The notes beneath the pieces were generated by a model that ran no database searches, had not been told where the DNA came from, and saw only the letters and a program-made list of their open reading frames with translations. Below are positions 21,348 through 32,224 of a DNA stretch of 64,000 bases, piece by piece. A program made the translations under genes and the position numbers. This DNA comes from Apiospora phragmitis (taxonomy: Eukaryota; Ascomycota; Sordariomycetes; Amphisphaeriales; Apiosporaceae): contig JAQQWL010000001.1 of assembly GCA_038363925.1 (NCBI GenBank), forward strand, positions 930,001 through 994,000, in the 5' to 3' direction. The first letter of the stretch is position 1. Each line of letters starts with the position of its first letter.

Positions 21348-22787
21348 ATGAAGTTCGAGTCAACTGCTGCTTTGGCGGTCATGCTGGGCGTGGCCACTGC
21401 CCGCCCTGATGCCGTTCTGCAGGCTCTCAACCGCCAGTTGTCCCGCCGAGAGGTTCCCCAGGAGCACTCACACGACAACATCCTTAACGTCGTGGCTGCT
21501 TCGCTGAAGCTCGACAACCCTGACAACATCCAGGACCCCGTCTTCTCGCTGCTTGGAAACAAGGCCGCAGCTGAGGGTGCTGGCGACGTCAAGGACCTGG
21601 ACTGCCTGCAGCAGCGCATCGCTGACCAGGCTTTCACCAACGCCAAGGCCGCCAACGATGTCGATGGCATGGCCAACGCCCTGATCTTCCGCGCCCTCGA
21701 GCGCAACACCGCATCCGTCGGCCTGGCCTCCGTCCTCTGCAAGTCCGAGACGGCCAAGAATCCCGAGGTCGCCGCTCTCCAGCAGCACCAGGACCCGGCC
21801 TCCGACGGCGCCGCCGAGCTCAACAAGCAGATCGCCATGACCCTGGCCACGCAGCTGAGCGCCATTGGCGCCGACCCGACCCTGGCCATCCAGTCGGGCA
21901 CCTTCGCCCCCGGCAAGGTCGGCGATGAGACCGGCGCCGGCAACACCTGTGACGACATTGACCCCAAGGGCTGCATCAACACCAAGGGCCTTCTCGTCCC
22001 CGACGTCACCGAGGCTGAGATCCAAGCCGCCGTCGCTGGCGGTTCCGGCGCTGCTGTTGGCAACTCGACCAGCGCTACCCCGGCCAAGAACGCTGGAAGC
22101 AGAGCCAGTGCTAGCGCCGTCGCTTCAGCTCCTGCCTCTGCTTCTTCTTCTGCGGCCAAAGCCAAGCAATCCGGTGCTGCCAACTCTGGTAACGCTAACA
22201 ACAACAACAACGCTGGCAGCGGTTCTGCCGCTACTGCCACCAACCTCAACAAGTTCACCGGCTCCACCGGTGCTGCCCTTATTCCCATCACTTCCGATGC
22301 AGCCTCCAAGAAGCCCTTCGGCGTCAACGGCTCCCAGTTCGTGAACCTGGGCGCGGCCGCCCAGCGCGCCTGCGACGTCCAGAAGAACGCCTGCGCCAAC
22401 GCCGTCAACGGCGGCAAGGACAACTCCATCAAGGTCTCGGACTGCGACGCCCAGCAGCAGCAGTGCGTGTCGGCCAACGGCGGCAAGAAGCGCCGCCAGG
22501 CCGGCGGCCTCGACACGGGCTCGTGCGGCTCGCCCGCCATCCAGTTCTCCGCCAACCTGGCCGACCGCAAGGGTGAGTCCGCCTTCGTGCCCGTCAACAC
22601 CAAGGACTTCGCCCACGGCTCCGCCCAGAAGCCCGGCATCATCACCCAGTTCATCTGCCAGCAGCTCGGCTCCAAGTGCAAGGCCAGCGCCGCCACCGTC
22701 AGCGAGTGCAACCAGGCCGCCCAGGCCGCCAACGCGGCTTCGGGACAGGCTGCGGCCGATGCCTTCAACTCTGCTCTCGGCGTCTAA
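21348..22787 (+). CDS. secreted Ala/Ser-rich surface protein
   Basis: An intact 479-residue frame without introns. Residues 1-18 form a signal peptide (MKFESTAALAVMLGVATA). Residues 19-225 are a helical Ala-rich domain with Cys at 86, 131, 201 and 209. Residues 227-300 are a low-complexity Ser/Ala/Asn linker including a run of five Asn. Residues 301-479 form a C-terminal domain with eight Cys (342, 349, 366, 373, 393, 437, 444, 454) and the motif GSCGSPAIQFSANLADRKGE. A dibasic KKRR at 380-383 could be a Kex2 site. The C-terminal module resembles a widespread ascomycete secreted family often mislabelled 'ribosomal protein s17'; it is not ribosomal. Coding bias is strong (C at third positions), suggesting high expression. 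Probably cell wall or extracellular; function unknown. No GPI signal is seen at the C-terminus. Confidence 0.85.
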   Translation: MKFESTAALAVMLGVATARPDAVLQALNRQLSRREVPQEHSHDNILNVVAASLKLDNPDNIQDPVFSLLGNKAAAEGAGDVKDLDCLQQRIADQAFTNAKAANDVDGMANALIFRALERNTASVGLASVLCKSETAKNPEVAALQQHQDPASDGAAELNKQIAMTLATQLSAIGADPTLAIQSGTFAPGKVGDETGAGNTCDDIDPKGCINTKGLLVPDVTEAEIQAAVAGGSGAAVGNSTSATPAKNAGSRASASAVASAPASASSSAAKAKQSGAANSGNANNNNNAGSGSAATATNLNKFTGSTGAALIPITSDAASKKPFGVNGSQFVNLGAAAQRACDVQKNACANAVNGGKDNSIKVSDCDAQQQQCVSANGGKKRRQAGGLDTGSCGSPAIQFSANLADRKGESAFVPVNTKDFAHGSAQKPGIITQFICQQLGSKCKASAATVSECNQAAQAANAASGQAAADAFNSALGV

Positions 22788-23524
22788 AACATGTATGAAA
22801 TAAAGTAAATACTATGACGGCGGGGAATGAGTTGTGAGATGGGTTGGGTTGATAGGGGATTGGTTCATCCCCTGACAGCCAGGGAAGGACAACCTGTTTA
22901 TGGGATGAAAATGGAACTATATATTGATGATATTCTATGCCTACTAGCAAGGCATCATTACGCCAGATTATGAAAACAAGATTTAACTTAACACCTCATC
23001 GATATTTCGGTCAATGAACAAACAAGTGATGGCGTCAAAGAACACGAAGTAATCATGCACTCATGGAGCGAATTGAGTGCCGTGCTGAAGTTATTAGCTT
23101 CATGCCAGGCTGCTGTTGTCGAGAGACCTATACGTGAGCATCACAAAATCAAGGGCATGTTGGGGTTTACTCTGGGCGTGGTATGATTGATTAAGCTGGA
23201 AATAATTTGTTGGCACTCCAATGAGAATGTTGTTCATACTCGCTCTGGCTGATTGTAAGCTTCTGGGTTTCCTTGGGATAAACATAGTATTGAGTTCAGT
23301 AGCAAGCCATTTTTTCATTGTGGGCCATATCGATATAGTATTTCTAGTACTACCTGGTCTTCGGCTCGAGATACATTTTTTATTCTTTTCTATAAGCCAA
23401 TTCAGTAACACTGACATCCCACTGCATCATGCCCAGCCAAAACTACCATAATCCAGCCTATACCGCCCTTGCGCTTAGACCATGACGTCGACGCATGAAT
23501 GAAAAGAGTCGGCATTTGTGGCGC
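22788..23524. other. convergent intergenic region
   Basis: 3' regions of the secreted-protein gene (+) and prolyl-tRNA synthetase (-). AT-richer than its surroundings; no gene seen. Confidence 0.5.
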
Positions 23525-25257
23525 TTAGTAGCTGCGTCCGAACATGACATAGCTGTGAGCAGTAGCCTGGCATTCGGGGTTGAGGCACTTGGTGCCTTCA
23601 GCCATCGGCTCTGGCTGCTCGAAAGGAATGCACAGACTCTTCATGCCCATGGAAGGCGCCTGAGGGACCGAGGCATCGGGGCTCTCATCATGTTTGGTGG
23701 TTGTAAGGTCCTTGATCTTATCCTCGCACTTGGGTTCCTGGCAGAAGGGAATGAGGACTACATTCTTGGCATCGAGAGCAGTGATGACCTTCTCCCACTC
23801 CTTGACAACAACACGATGCTCGTCAAAGGAGGCCTTGGCCTTGGTGTACAGGTCCTTCTGGATGGTCTCCAGAAGCTCGGGCACCTTTGTGCCGACCTCA
23901 GCAATGGGAATGGTGCCCTTCTCGCCTGTGTCACGACGGGCGTAACTGACGACTTCCTTGGCAGCATCCTTGGGTCCAAACTCGATGCGCAGAGGGAACA
24001 CCCTTGAGCTCCCAATCATTGAACTTCCAGGCAGGAGTGTATCCTTCTCTTTGATCTTCTTCTGTCCGTACACCAGCGGACAAAAGTGTCTTCTTGATAT
24101 CTTGAAGTTGGGCGCCGTGAGCTGCCTTAACCTCCTCCGTGACGCTCTTGGTGATACCGACAGGGACAATGATAACCTGGATCTTCGCGATTCGTGGGGG
24201 GAGAACCAAGCCCTTATCGTCACCATGGATCATGACCATGACACCGATCACACGTGTTGAAAGACCCCAGGAATTCTGCCACACATTAATGTGCTTTCCC
24301 TTCTCTGCAGGATCTTCCACGGTGATGTCGAACATCTTACTGAAGTTTTGGCCCAAGCAGTGGGACGTGGCACCCTGGATACCACGGCCGTTGGATGGGA
24401 TGTATCCTTCGACTGTTGTCGTGTAGTATCCACCAGCGAACTTCTCGTTCTCGGTCTTCTTGCCACGTACCACTGGGACGGCCAGGATTTCTTCATAGAT
24501 TCGAGCGTACAGCTCAAGAATCTGTAGAACCTCTTCGCCGGCAAGCTTCTCGGTCAAGTGTGCAGTGTGGCCCTCTTGCCATAAGAATTCGCGCGCTCGG
24601 AGGAAAGGCGTGGTTTGCTTCGCTTCCCATCTGACAACCGAGTTCCACTGGTTCAGTCTGAAGGGCAGGTCTCGGTGCGAGCGGATCCACTTGGCATAGT
24701 AAGGGTACATGACGGCTTCCGATGTAGGACGAACCGCGACGGGAACCTCAAGGTTCTTATCACCACTATCGGATGGACAAATTAGCTGACTGTAACGAGA
24801 CAATGATTTAACCCAGTAAAACAACTTACGCCTTGGTAACCCAGGCCAGTTCAGGAGCAAAACCCTCCACATGATCCTTCTCCTTCTCGAGTGACTTCGC
24901 TGACAAGAACATAGGGAAGTTGGTCTCGTCGACACCCATGGCCTCGATTTCGGCGGTGAACCACTTGCGAATAACATTCCAGATGTACATAGTAGCTGGG
25001 CGCATGATGAAGAAGCCGGAGATCTCGGTATAGTACTCGATCATCTCAGCCTTCAGCACAACCTCCTGGTACCATTGGGAGAAGTTATCGGCTTTAGATA
25101 CGGTGATACCGATGATGTCGTCCGTTTTCTTACCACCGATCACAGGCATAGTCGCTTGCTTTGCAGCCTTTGCAGCCTTCTCGGCCGCCTTCTTCGCTTC
25201 CTTCTCGGCCTTCTTCATCGCGCTCTTCGACTGCTCGGGTGCAGGTGCGTCCGCCAT
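23525..25257 (-). CDS. cytoplasmic prolyl-tRNA synthetase
   Basis: Class II aminoacyl-tRNA synthetase charging tRNA-Pro. The start is ATG 25257, the first Met in frame. Residues about 1-35 form a Lys/Ala-rich basic helix ([20 protein letters not shown]). Motif 2 is in [38 protein letters not shown], and motif 3 in [20 protein letters not shown]. The anticodon-binding domain follows. The C-terminus is of the archaeal/eukaryotic type, with two Cys pairs (FCQEPKCED and KCLNPECQA) and the characteristic terminal Tyr (MFGRSY). One intron (24766-24829) gives about 555 residues. One C too many in the CCC run near 24003 breaks the frame between ELKGVP and [10 protein letters not shown]; the sequence is otherwise fully conserved, so an error is likely. 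Divergent from CCT1. Confidence 0.93.
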
Positions 25258-25792
25258 GATTGCAACGTGGGCAAAGGTTGCCGTCAAGATAGGAGAAATG
25301 GGGCAAGCTTAGGCAGTAAAATATCCCGAGTTTTCGTGAAGAATGGCTCAATTGATACCTGTGGTGACGGACGATTTCTTGGACGGTTCGCCGCCCGAGT
25401 CACTTGCCCAATCGGTCGGGTAGCTGTCGCGAAACAGGGGAGGCAGTGCCTGGGAAATTTAGCAGAAACAGTCCCGCGTTTTCGATAGTCGTACAGTGCG
25501 TCCCTATTGGAAAGGAGGGGTCCAGTCATGGAGGGGCAAGTACTGGATAAATCAAAATCGTGCAATTAACAGGTATGAAAGCGGCCCGGATCAATCTCGG
25601 GCCCGCCCAAAGCAAAATTATTGAAGCTCTAGCAGCCCGAATACCTGTAGCAACGACGATAAGCTAGGCTCCTACCTGGCTGCATCACGACAAAGCCCGA
25701 ACCGACCACCGTACTTCCTGCTATTTTCTCGAATCTCCCGTTCCACTCGTTCCTGTGTACGCATTAGAAGAGATCGAGATCGACCCGACAAA
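25258..25792. promoter_or_regulatory. shared divergent promoter, ProRS and CCT1
   Basis: 535 bp separate the ATGs of two housekeeping genes transcribed away from each other, so both promoters must lie here. Contains GGGCCCGCC and CGGCCCGGAT-type GC blocks; no TATA box stands out. Confidence 0.5.
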
Positions 25793-27605
25793 ATGGCTTC
25801 TATGTTCGAGCAGCCCGGAAACGGGACCCTGTTCTTAGGAGGCCAGAAAATCTCTGGCGCCGACATCAGAGATCAGAATGGTAGGACAGTGAAAGTTTTA
25901 CCCGAGGATTCGTTCTAACAGTACCTCTCTCAGTTTTGGCTACCCAAGCTATCGCAAATGTTGTCAAGAGCTCATTCGGCCCCAGCGGTCTGGATAAGAT
26001 GATGGTGGACGATATCGGCGTCAGTAGCTGCCAACTACCTCATTTGGGATTGCTTTTGCTGATAATTATTGCAGGATGTAACAGTTACCAACGACGGTGC
26101 GACGATTCTCAGCTTACTAGATGTCGAACACCCGGCTGGCAAGATTCTCGTCGACTTGGCCCACCAGCAGGATAAGGAGGTTGGAGATGGCACAACATCT
26201 GTGGTTTTGATCGCCGCCGAGCTTCTGCGACGAGGCAACGAGCTCATGAAGAACAAGATCCACCCCACGACCATCATTACGGGCTACCGATTGGCCATGC
26301 GTGAAGCGATCAAGTACATGAACGAGAATATCAGCATAAAAGTCGAGCAGCTGGAGAAGGAGTCATTGTTCAGTATTGCTAAGACGTCCATGTCTAGCAA
26401 GATCATTGGTGCCGACTCGGATTTCTTTGCTCAGATGGTCGTCGACGCCATGCAAGCCGTCAGAACCTCCAACAACAGAAATGAAGTTAAATACCCCGTC
26501 AAGGCCGTCAACATCCTCAAGGCACACGGAAAGAGCTCGCTCGAGTCTATGCTGGTCAAGGGTTACGCATTGAACTGCACCGTGGCTTCTCAGGCAATGA
26601 ACACGCGGATAATAGACGCCAAGATTGCATGCTTGGATATGAACTTACAGAAGGAGCGTATGAAATTGGGCGTTCAGATTACCATTGATGACCCCCAACA
26701 GCTGGAACAGATCCGTGCCCGAGAGTCCGGTATGGTCATCGACAGAGTCGAGATGATTCTCAAGGCTGGTGCCAATGTGGTTCTCACGACCAAGGGAATC
26801 GACGATATGGTACTGAAGCTGTTCGTCGAGCGAGGCGCAATGGCTGTTAGACGATGCAAGAAGGAGGATCTGAGACGAATTGCCAAGGCCACCGGTGCGA
26901 CTCTGCTCAGCACTCTGTCCGATTTGAACGGCGATGAGAAGTTCGAGCCCTCGTACCTTGGTTATGCTGAGGAGGTTGTACAAGAGCGAATCTCGGACGA
27001 CGAGTGCATCCTGGTCAAGGGCACCAAGACACACTCATCGGCATCTATTCTTCTTCGTGGCCCTAACGACTTTACCTTGGATGAAATGGAGCGCTCGGTA
27101 CACGATTCCCTTTGCGCTGTCAAGCGAACTCTAGAAAGTGGAAGCATCGTTCCCGGAGGCGGTGCCGTCGAGACTGCCCTTCACATCTACCTGGAAGAGT
27201 ATGCCGGCACCGTTGGATCAAGAGAGCAGCTGGCTATTGGGGAGTTTGCACAGTCGCTTTTGGTTATTCCCAAGACGCTGGCTGTCAACGCGGCCAAGGA
27301 CGCCAGTGAGCTCGTAGCGCAGCTACGATCAAGGCACGCCATATCTCAACGGACGCAAGAGGGTGACGCTACACAGGACGTGAAGACAATTTCCCGCATG
27401 AAGGGCTACAAGAACTACGGTCTGGATCTGTCCAAGGGCAAGGTGGTGGATGAGATTAAGGCAGGTGTATTGGAGCCCAGCATCAGCAAGATTCGGCAGC
27501 TCAAGAGTGCGGTCGAGGGCTTGCATTGCCATCATGAGGATAGATACTCTGATCAAGCTGGACCCAGAGCAGAGAGGTGAAGAGGATGATGGCCACGGAC
27601 ACTGA
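25793..27605 (+). CDS. CCT1: CCT1 (TCP-1 alpha chaperonin subunit)
   Basis: Alpha subunit of the cytosolic chaperonin TRiC/CCT, which folds actin and tubulin. Start ATG 25793 (MASMFEQPGNGTLFLGGQKI). Signature motifs: SSFGPSGLDKMMVDDIG, VTNDGATILSLLDVEHPAGK, the nucleotide site GDGTTSVV, and the C-terminal GSIVPGGGAVETAL. Introns: 25881-25933 and 26020-26074, the second with a GTCAGT donor. Exons give about 567 residues, as for orthologues. One extra G near 27519 breaks the frame in the last about 30 residues; removing it restores KSAVEACIAIMRIDTLIKLD..EDDGHGH* with stop 27603-27605. The near-perfect match before and after suggests a sequence error. Confidence 0.95.
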
Positions 27606-28809
27606 GAGATATGAATTACTCCGCTTACCTACCAGGTGTTCTGCATCAAAGATGAGAAAGGGTACGGAAAGCCTAGAAAGATTTCGATTCCTACGCAGAA
27701 AGCTACCATCGTAGGACTAGATGATGGATAATTCGACTCTTAGTCAAGAGGCAACTTGTATAGCGTGAAGTAGACTTTGCTCGTGCAGTCTGCTTCATCA
27801 CTTGATCTGTGGAAGCCAATCGAGTTGATGATTGGATCTGCGCGTGAGTACAGAAGCAAACGCATCGTGACCTCGGCTGTCAGAGGGATCTGCCCAGACG
27901 AAGATCCGGGTGGTTGGCGTCGGCCCCACGCTGCGTTCCATCCTAACCTAGTCAATCTAAACCATCCAACAACCTGTACGAACCTTGACCTGAGGCTGAT
28001 AGATTGCATTTCTCTTTGTCAATAAGACGATGCCGTACACGTAGTGGTTGCATAATTGGATTAGAGGCTGACGAGCCAAACTACACTAAGCCCATCACTG
28101 TCGCAGACTAAGGTGGTTCATATGACCCGGACTCAAGATAAGGAAGAATAGACACGACGTCGGCTCTCGAGTTAGCCCCAAACCCCAGGTTTTCCACATG
28201 GGCCTTGCTGGGCAGAATGAGGAGGATACTACCTAAGTATCTACCTAGCAATTGTCATGGCTCTAGTAGTATGCTGCAATTGTCGAAGAAAGGAGATAAG
28301 GCAAGAGGGTATGATTCAATGAGAGTCTAGTCGGCAACTACATGCTCTGCACGTACGACCTTCACAGTTATGGCGCTGCCAGCAACTGAATCCGGGGACC
28401 CCCGTCCAATTCCGCAGTCAGAACTGTAGATTCCGTCGAGGTCGTGCTGGTATTGTTATGCCGAGCGCCGTTGCGCCTGGTCGATCGCTACCTGCGCTTC
28501 CCTACGTCTATTCTATTCTATTAGTCACAATTAGGACAATCCCCGAGCATGAGAAGACTAAAAAGGGAATCGAGAACCCACTTTCACCCACGCCTACTAC
28601 ATTCCTCTGTTGAACACCTACGTCTCACTCGAATTCCACCAGATTGTTTTCAGATTGCCACTACATCCCTACGTAGATATCCTCAGAACCTCTAGTATTC
28701 TTATCCTAACATACGTCTCCAGATTGATACAAGGCGCTAGTGCTACTGTCCAAATCTGAATATATAAAAACAAGTCCACCCTTCTCACCGACACCCAAAG
28801 CATTCTACA
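27606..28809. other. intergenic: CCT1 3' end to acetyltransferase promoter
   Basis: No coding signal. Holds TACCTAAGTATCTACCTAGCA at about 28230-28250, one of several places where TACCTA/TAGGTA words cluster. TATATAAAA at about 28761-28769 is a possible TATA element 41 bp before the ATG at 28810. Confidence 0.45.
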
Positions 28810-29983
28810 ATGGGCTCTCTCCCTCATACAAGCCTCCCCGATGCGGAATCTTCTGACCTGATTCTTACACATCCAACCCAAGATGAGAAATATGCAACAT
28901 GGCGGCTAAACTCAAAGGAGTGGAAGGGTGCCCTTTCTGAGGAGGACTACCTCCGACGAGAACCTTATATGGAGACAGTGCCGCTGTCGAAGGACGGAGG
29001 CATGCAGCATTGGGTTCTCACATCGGAAGCCTCTCCGGAGGGGTCTAAGCGGACCGTGCTCTCCAGCTGCGAGACCCTCCGCAAGCGGGTCCTCGTTGGA
29101 GACGCCGCTGGCCAAGTCAAGGAGGGAATCGCCTACGGGGTAGGGAGCGTTTTCACAGATCCCGCGCTCAGGGGCAACCGATATGGGGCCCGAATGCTGA
29201 GAGAGCTCGAGAAGGTGCTGCGAAATGGTGCCGAGCCTCCTGAATGCCAACAGCAGAGACCCCTAGCCAGTGCTTTGTGGAGCGACATCGGGAAACAATT
29301 CTATGCTAAGAAGGGGTGGCCAGCCTATCCAAGTCTGCACGTTACCTTTGCCATCCCTGGAGGGGTAGCAGCAGGTGACGCCGAAGCAGCACGCCATGCT
29401 CGACCCATTACCTACGACAACTTGAAAGAGCTCTGCGACTTGGACGAGAAGCTCATGAGAGAGCAGCTTGCGAAGCCCCGAAGCGATGGAAAGATGAGGT
29501 TCTGCTTCGCACCCGACTACGACATTATGCGGTGGCATTTCTATCGAGATGACATTATTGCGCGAGCCCTCTTCAAGGATCGAGGTCCGACGGAGACAAA
29601 AGGGGCTGTAGCTGGCCCGGATGGAAAACGTGTCTGGGTACTATGGGTCAGGAACTTCCACGAGAACCCGCAAGACACAGCCAAAAATAAAATGTACATC
29701 CTTCGTCTCGTAATTGAGGAACGAAACGGCCCCCGCCGAGGAACTTGCCGAGTCGTTTGCCGCAGTTATGGCCAAGGCTCACGGGTACGCGAGGGACTGG
29801 AAGTTGGGCAAGATTGATCTGTGGAATCCGACAGCCACCATCTCGTCGCTTATCGAGGCCAGCAGGCTGCAGTCGGAAATCGTCGAAAGGCACGTTGACA
29901 GTATTCCCAGCATGAGGTGGTACGGGGAAGACGAAGGAGAGCATGTTGAATGGGTTGCAAACGAGAAATATTGCTGGAATTGA
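28810..29983 (+). CDS. GNAT-family lysine acetyltransferase, LYC1-like
   Basis: Resembles the fungal LYC1 family (Yarrowia lysine N6-acetyltransferase, which opens the cadaverine/lysine degradation route via N6-acetyl-lysine). Start ATG 28810 (MGSLPHTSLPDAESSDLILT). Family features: EKYATWRLNSKEWKGALSEE near residue 27, the acetyl-CoA-site segment VGSVFTDPALRGNRYGARML near 115, SALWSDIGKQFYAKKGW near 155, and a C-terminal domain with IMRWHFYRDDIIARALF. No intron is needed. One extra base near 29717 (in GTAATTGAGGAACG) moves the frame; after it the conserved end continues (TAPAEELAESFAAVMAKAHG to WVANEKYCWN*). Full length is about 391 residues. Substrate is inferred from family only. Confidence 0.8.
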
Positions 29984-32224
29984 TCGCTACTTGAATACCT
30001 TACCAGGGGCCTATTGGGCAGGGAGCCGCCTGGCACTTGGCATTATGTCTTTCTGAACAACTTCTACTTGTATTTTTTAAGAACAGTCTTCACAGTGTCG
30101 AATCCGAGAATGACAAACACCGACCGGCATGGAATGCAATACGTGACTAAACAAACACTGCCTAGCTCTACTCTACTATTGAAGTGCTGTCTAGATGTGG
30201 TGTGACATATTGTAATAAAATGGGCGATACGGAACATGTCTGTATGTTACAAGTGATGGGTGATAGATCGTAAATGACCTCGTGCTCCTCGAAAGAATGA
30301 AATGGAAACAACTTAGAAAATTCGTACTCGAGTTGATCCGATCAACTTTCTCAACCCGTAAAAGGCCATTTCAAAGTTGTAAATATTATCAAACAGAATC
30401 TCGAACCTAAAGAATTAGGTAGTATTTATTTTGAGCGCAGGGCGATGACTTCGTGCTTCTCATCAATGGCCCCCTTTGCGGAGAGCAGGTCCGGAATGGA
30501 GAAGATCGCTAGCTACCGTAGCTACATATGGTTAGACGGGTCTATCTCAAGTTAGGAGCCCAATCAAGTCGGGGCAACTTAGAAGGAACCTAAGGTATGT
30601 TAGGTGCGTACCTACCTCATGTCTGGGGTATGGCGCATAGCTGATGCTAGATACTAGAGACAGCTTAGGTAACCTACATAGTGTTAACAGAGTATAGGTA
30701 GGTTCGAAATAACTAGGGGCGTAAGGTTGTTCCATGCACTGATTACCTCCATGTTTCTGAGTAGGCATTGTGTGATGATGGCGGGATTCGCTATCAACAA
30801 TGTGTACATTGGGCTGTGGGAAGTGGGCGTCCATGGGCGGAACGAGCCCTTATGGATAACCTATAAAATAGGAAACCTAGAATTGACGAGTAAAGGCTTG
30901 CCTTGCAGGTGGACTTACTTCATTCACTTTGGCCTGTCGCAAAAAGGAAAGCAATGGCCCAGCGACAGACACTTTTTGGGAACCTGCGATTTCCAGTCTC
31001 CCGCATCGCATCGCATCGGGGTGTTTGTCCCTTCAACAACAACAATAATAACAATAACAACTGCCTACTCGGGCGAGAGACGACCACATCAATGATCTCT
31101 TCCCTGGCCTCCAAAGTTGCTCCTCGCTTGTTCCGATTAGATAGAGCGTCTTACATGTCTACACCTCACCTCGTTCCTTAGAGTAGACGCAAAGCGCTGC
31201 GAGCAACCTTGCTGTCTCCCCGCTTCCCTTCCTGTTTTGGCGCCTTCCGAGGGTGCATTCATTTCACACTTCACGTCTTGTCCTTTGATTCCCGACAAAA
31301 TAATACCACTACTGAGCGCACCGAATAACTCCATCCGTCTGGTCCAACTCGTCTTGTTTCTCCCCCGTCACGCCAGTCTATTATTTCTAGGAAGTTCACA
31401 TCTACCAAGTCCGACCTGATGCACAGCCATCTATTGCATTTGCATCTCACATTCCGGCAACGAGTGTGATGACTTGCACTCCAATCACCAATATCGGTGG
31501 TATCCTGACCTTGGTAAGTCCAATTTTCCCAGCACTCGTCGCTCCATGCGCCTAGCATATCCAGGTGCCCTACATGATTGAATCCCTCGTCATCTACTGG
31601 GGGACCAAATGCTCTACAATGGTCGTACCGTTGGTTTTGACGACAAGGCACAAAACACACCCAAACCAATGCGGTCGGTCCTCTGGGTTTTTAGGAAGAA
31701 ACTGTCCTTCACTCCAGCCCCAGTGCGACTCTGAACTTATGACTTGTTCAAACCTTCCACTACCTTTTCCATTCTTCATTGCAGCCCAGCAATCGCAAGC
31801 CCCCCACATGTAGGCATTGTGGTTTTACCATCATCTGGTTCTACTTTCGCGCACTTCATTGGCCTGGCCCATGATATTCTGGATCTCCCAGTTTTGGATC
31901 TCCCGGCTTACAATCGGCTGTGCTTCTGTGCCCTTCACAGACTTGGTTTGGGTACACTCTAGCACAGAGACGGCAGCCGTTTGGTGAAAGGCTAATCGTT
32001 GGCTGGCCACAAGACGCGGTGGTTCCAGTATCTACGATCATTGTGTCCATATTTACTGACTCTCATATATACTTTCTCTGCAATTAGCTAACCATTTCAA
32101 GACAGACAAATACGTGGAAGTTGCTTGGGTGTCGCGCTCCTTAGCCCGTGACCCGATTTCGGTGGTCGTAGAATCTCTGTGGTGCCCGAAGGAGTAGAAA
32201 GCCAACCACCAGAACATCGCAGAC
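29984..32224. other. 2.2 kb intergenic region
   Basis: No gene recognised. Contains a cluster of TAGGTA/TACCTA words at about 30590-30715 and an AAC/AAT trinucleotide run at 31037-31063. The final few hundred bases are the promoter and leader of the RBR ligase gene. Confidence 0.45.

Noticed and set aside
21320..22768. 482-codon open frame on the minus strand opposite the secreted-protein gene
   Set aside because: Mirror of a gene with strong third-position G/C bias; composition is Ala/Leu-rich nonsense without domains, and the plus-strand frame has a signal peptide and family match.
31271..31669. 132-codon minus-strand frame
   Set aside because: Cys/Trp-rich random composition, no domain; lies in the leader region of the RBR gene.
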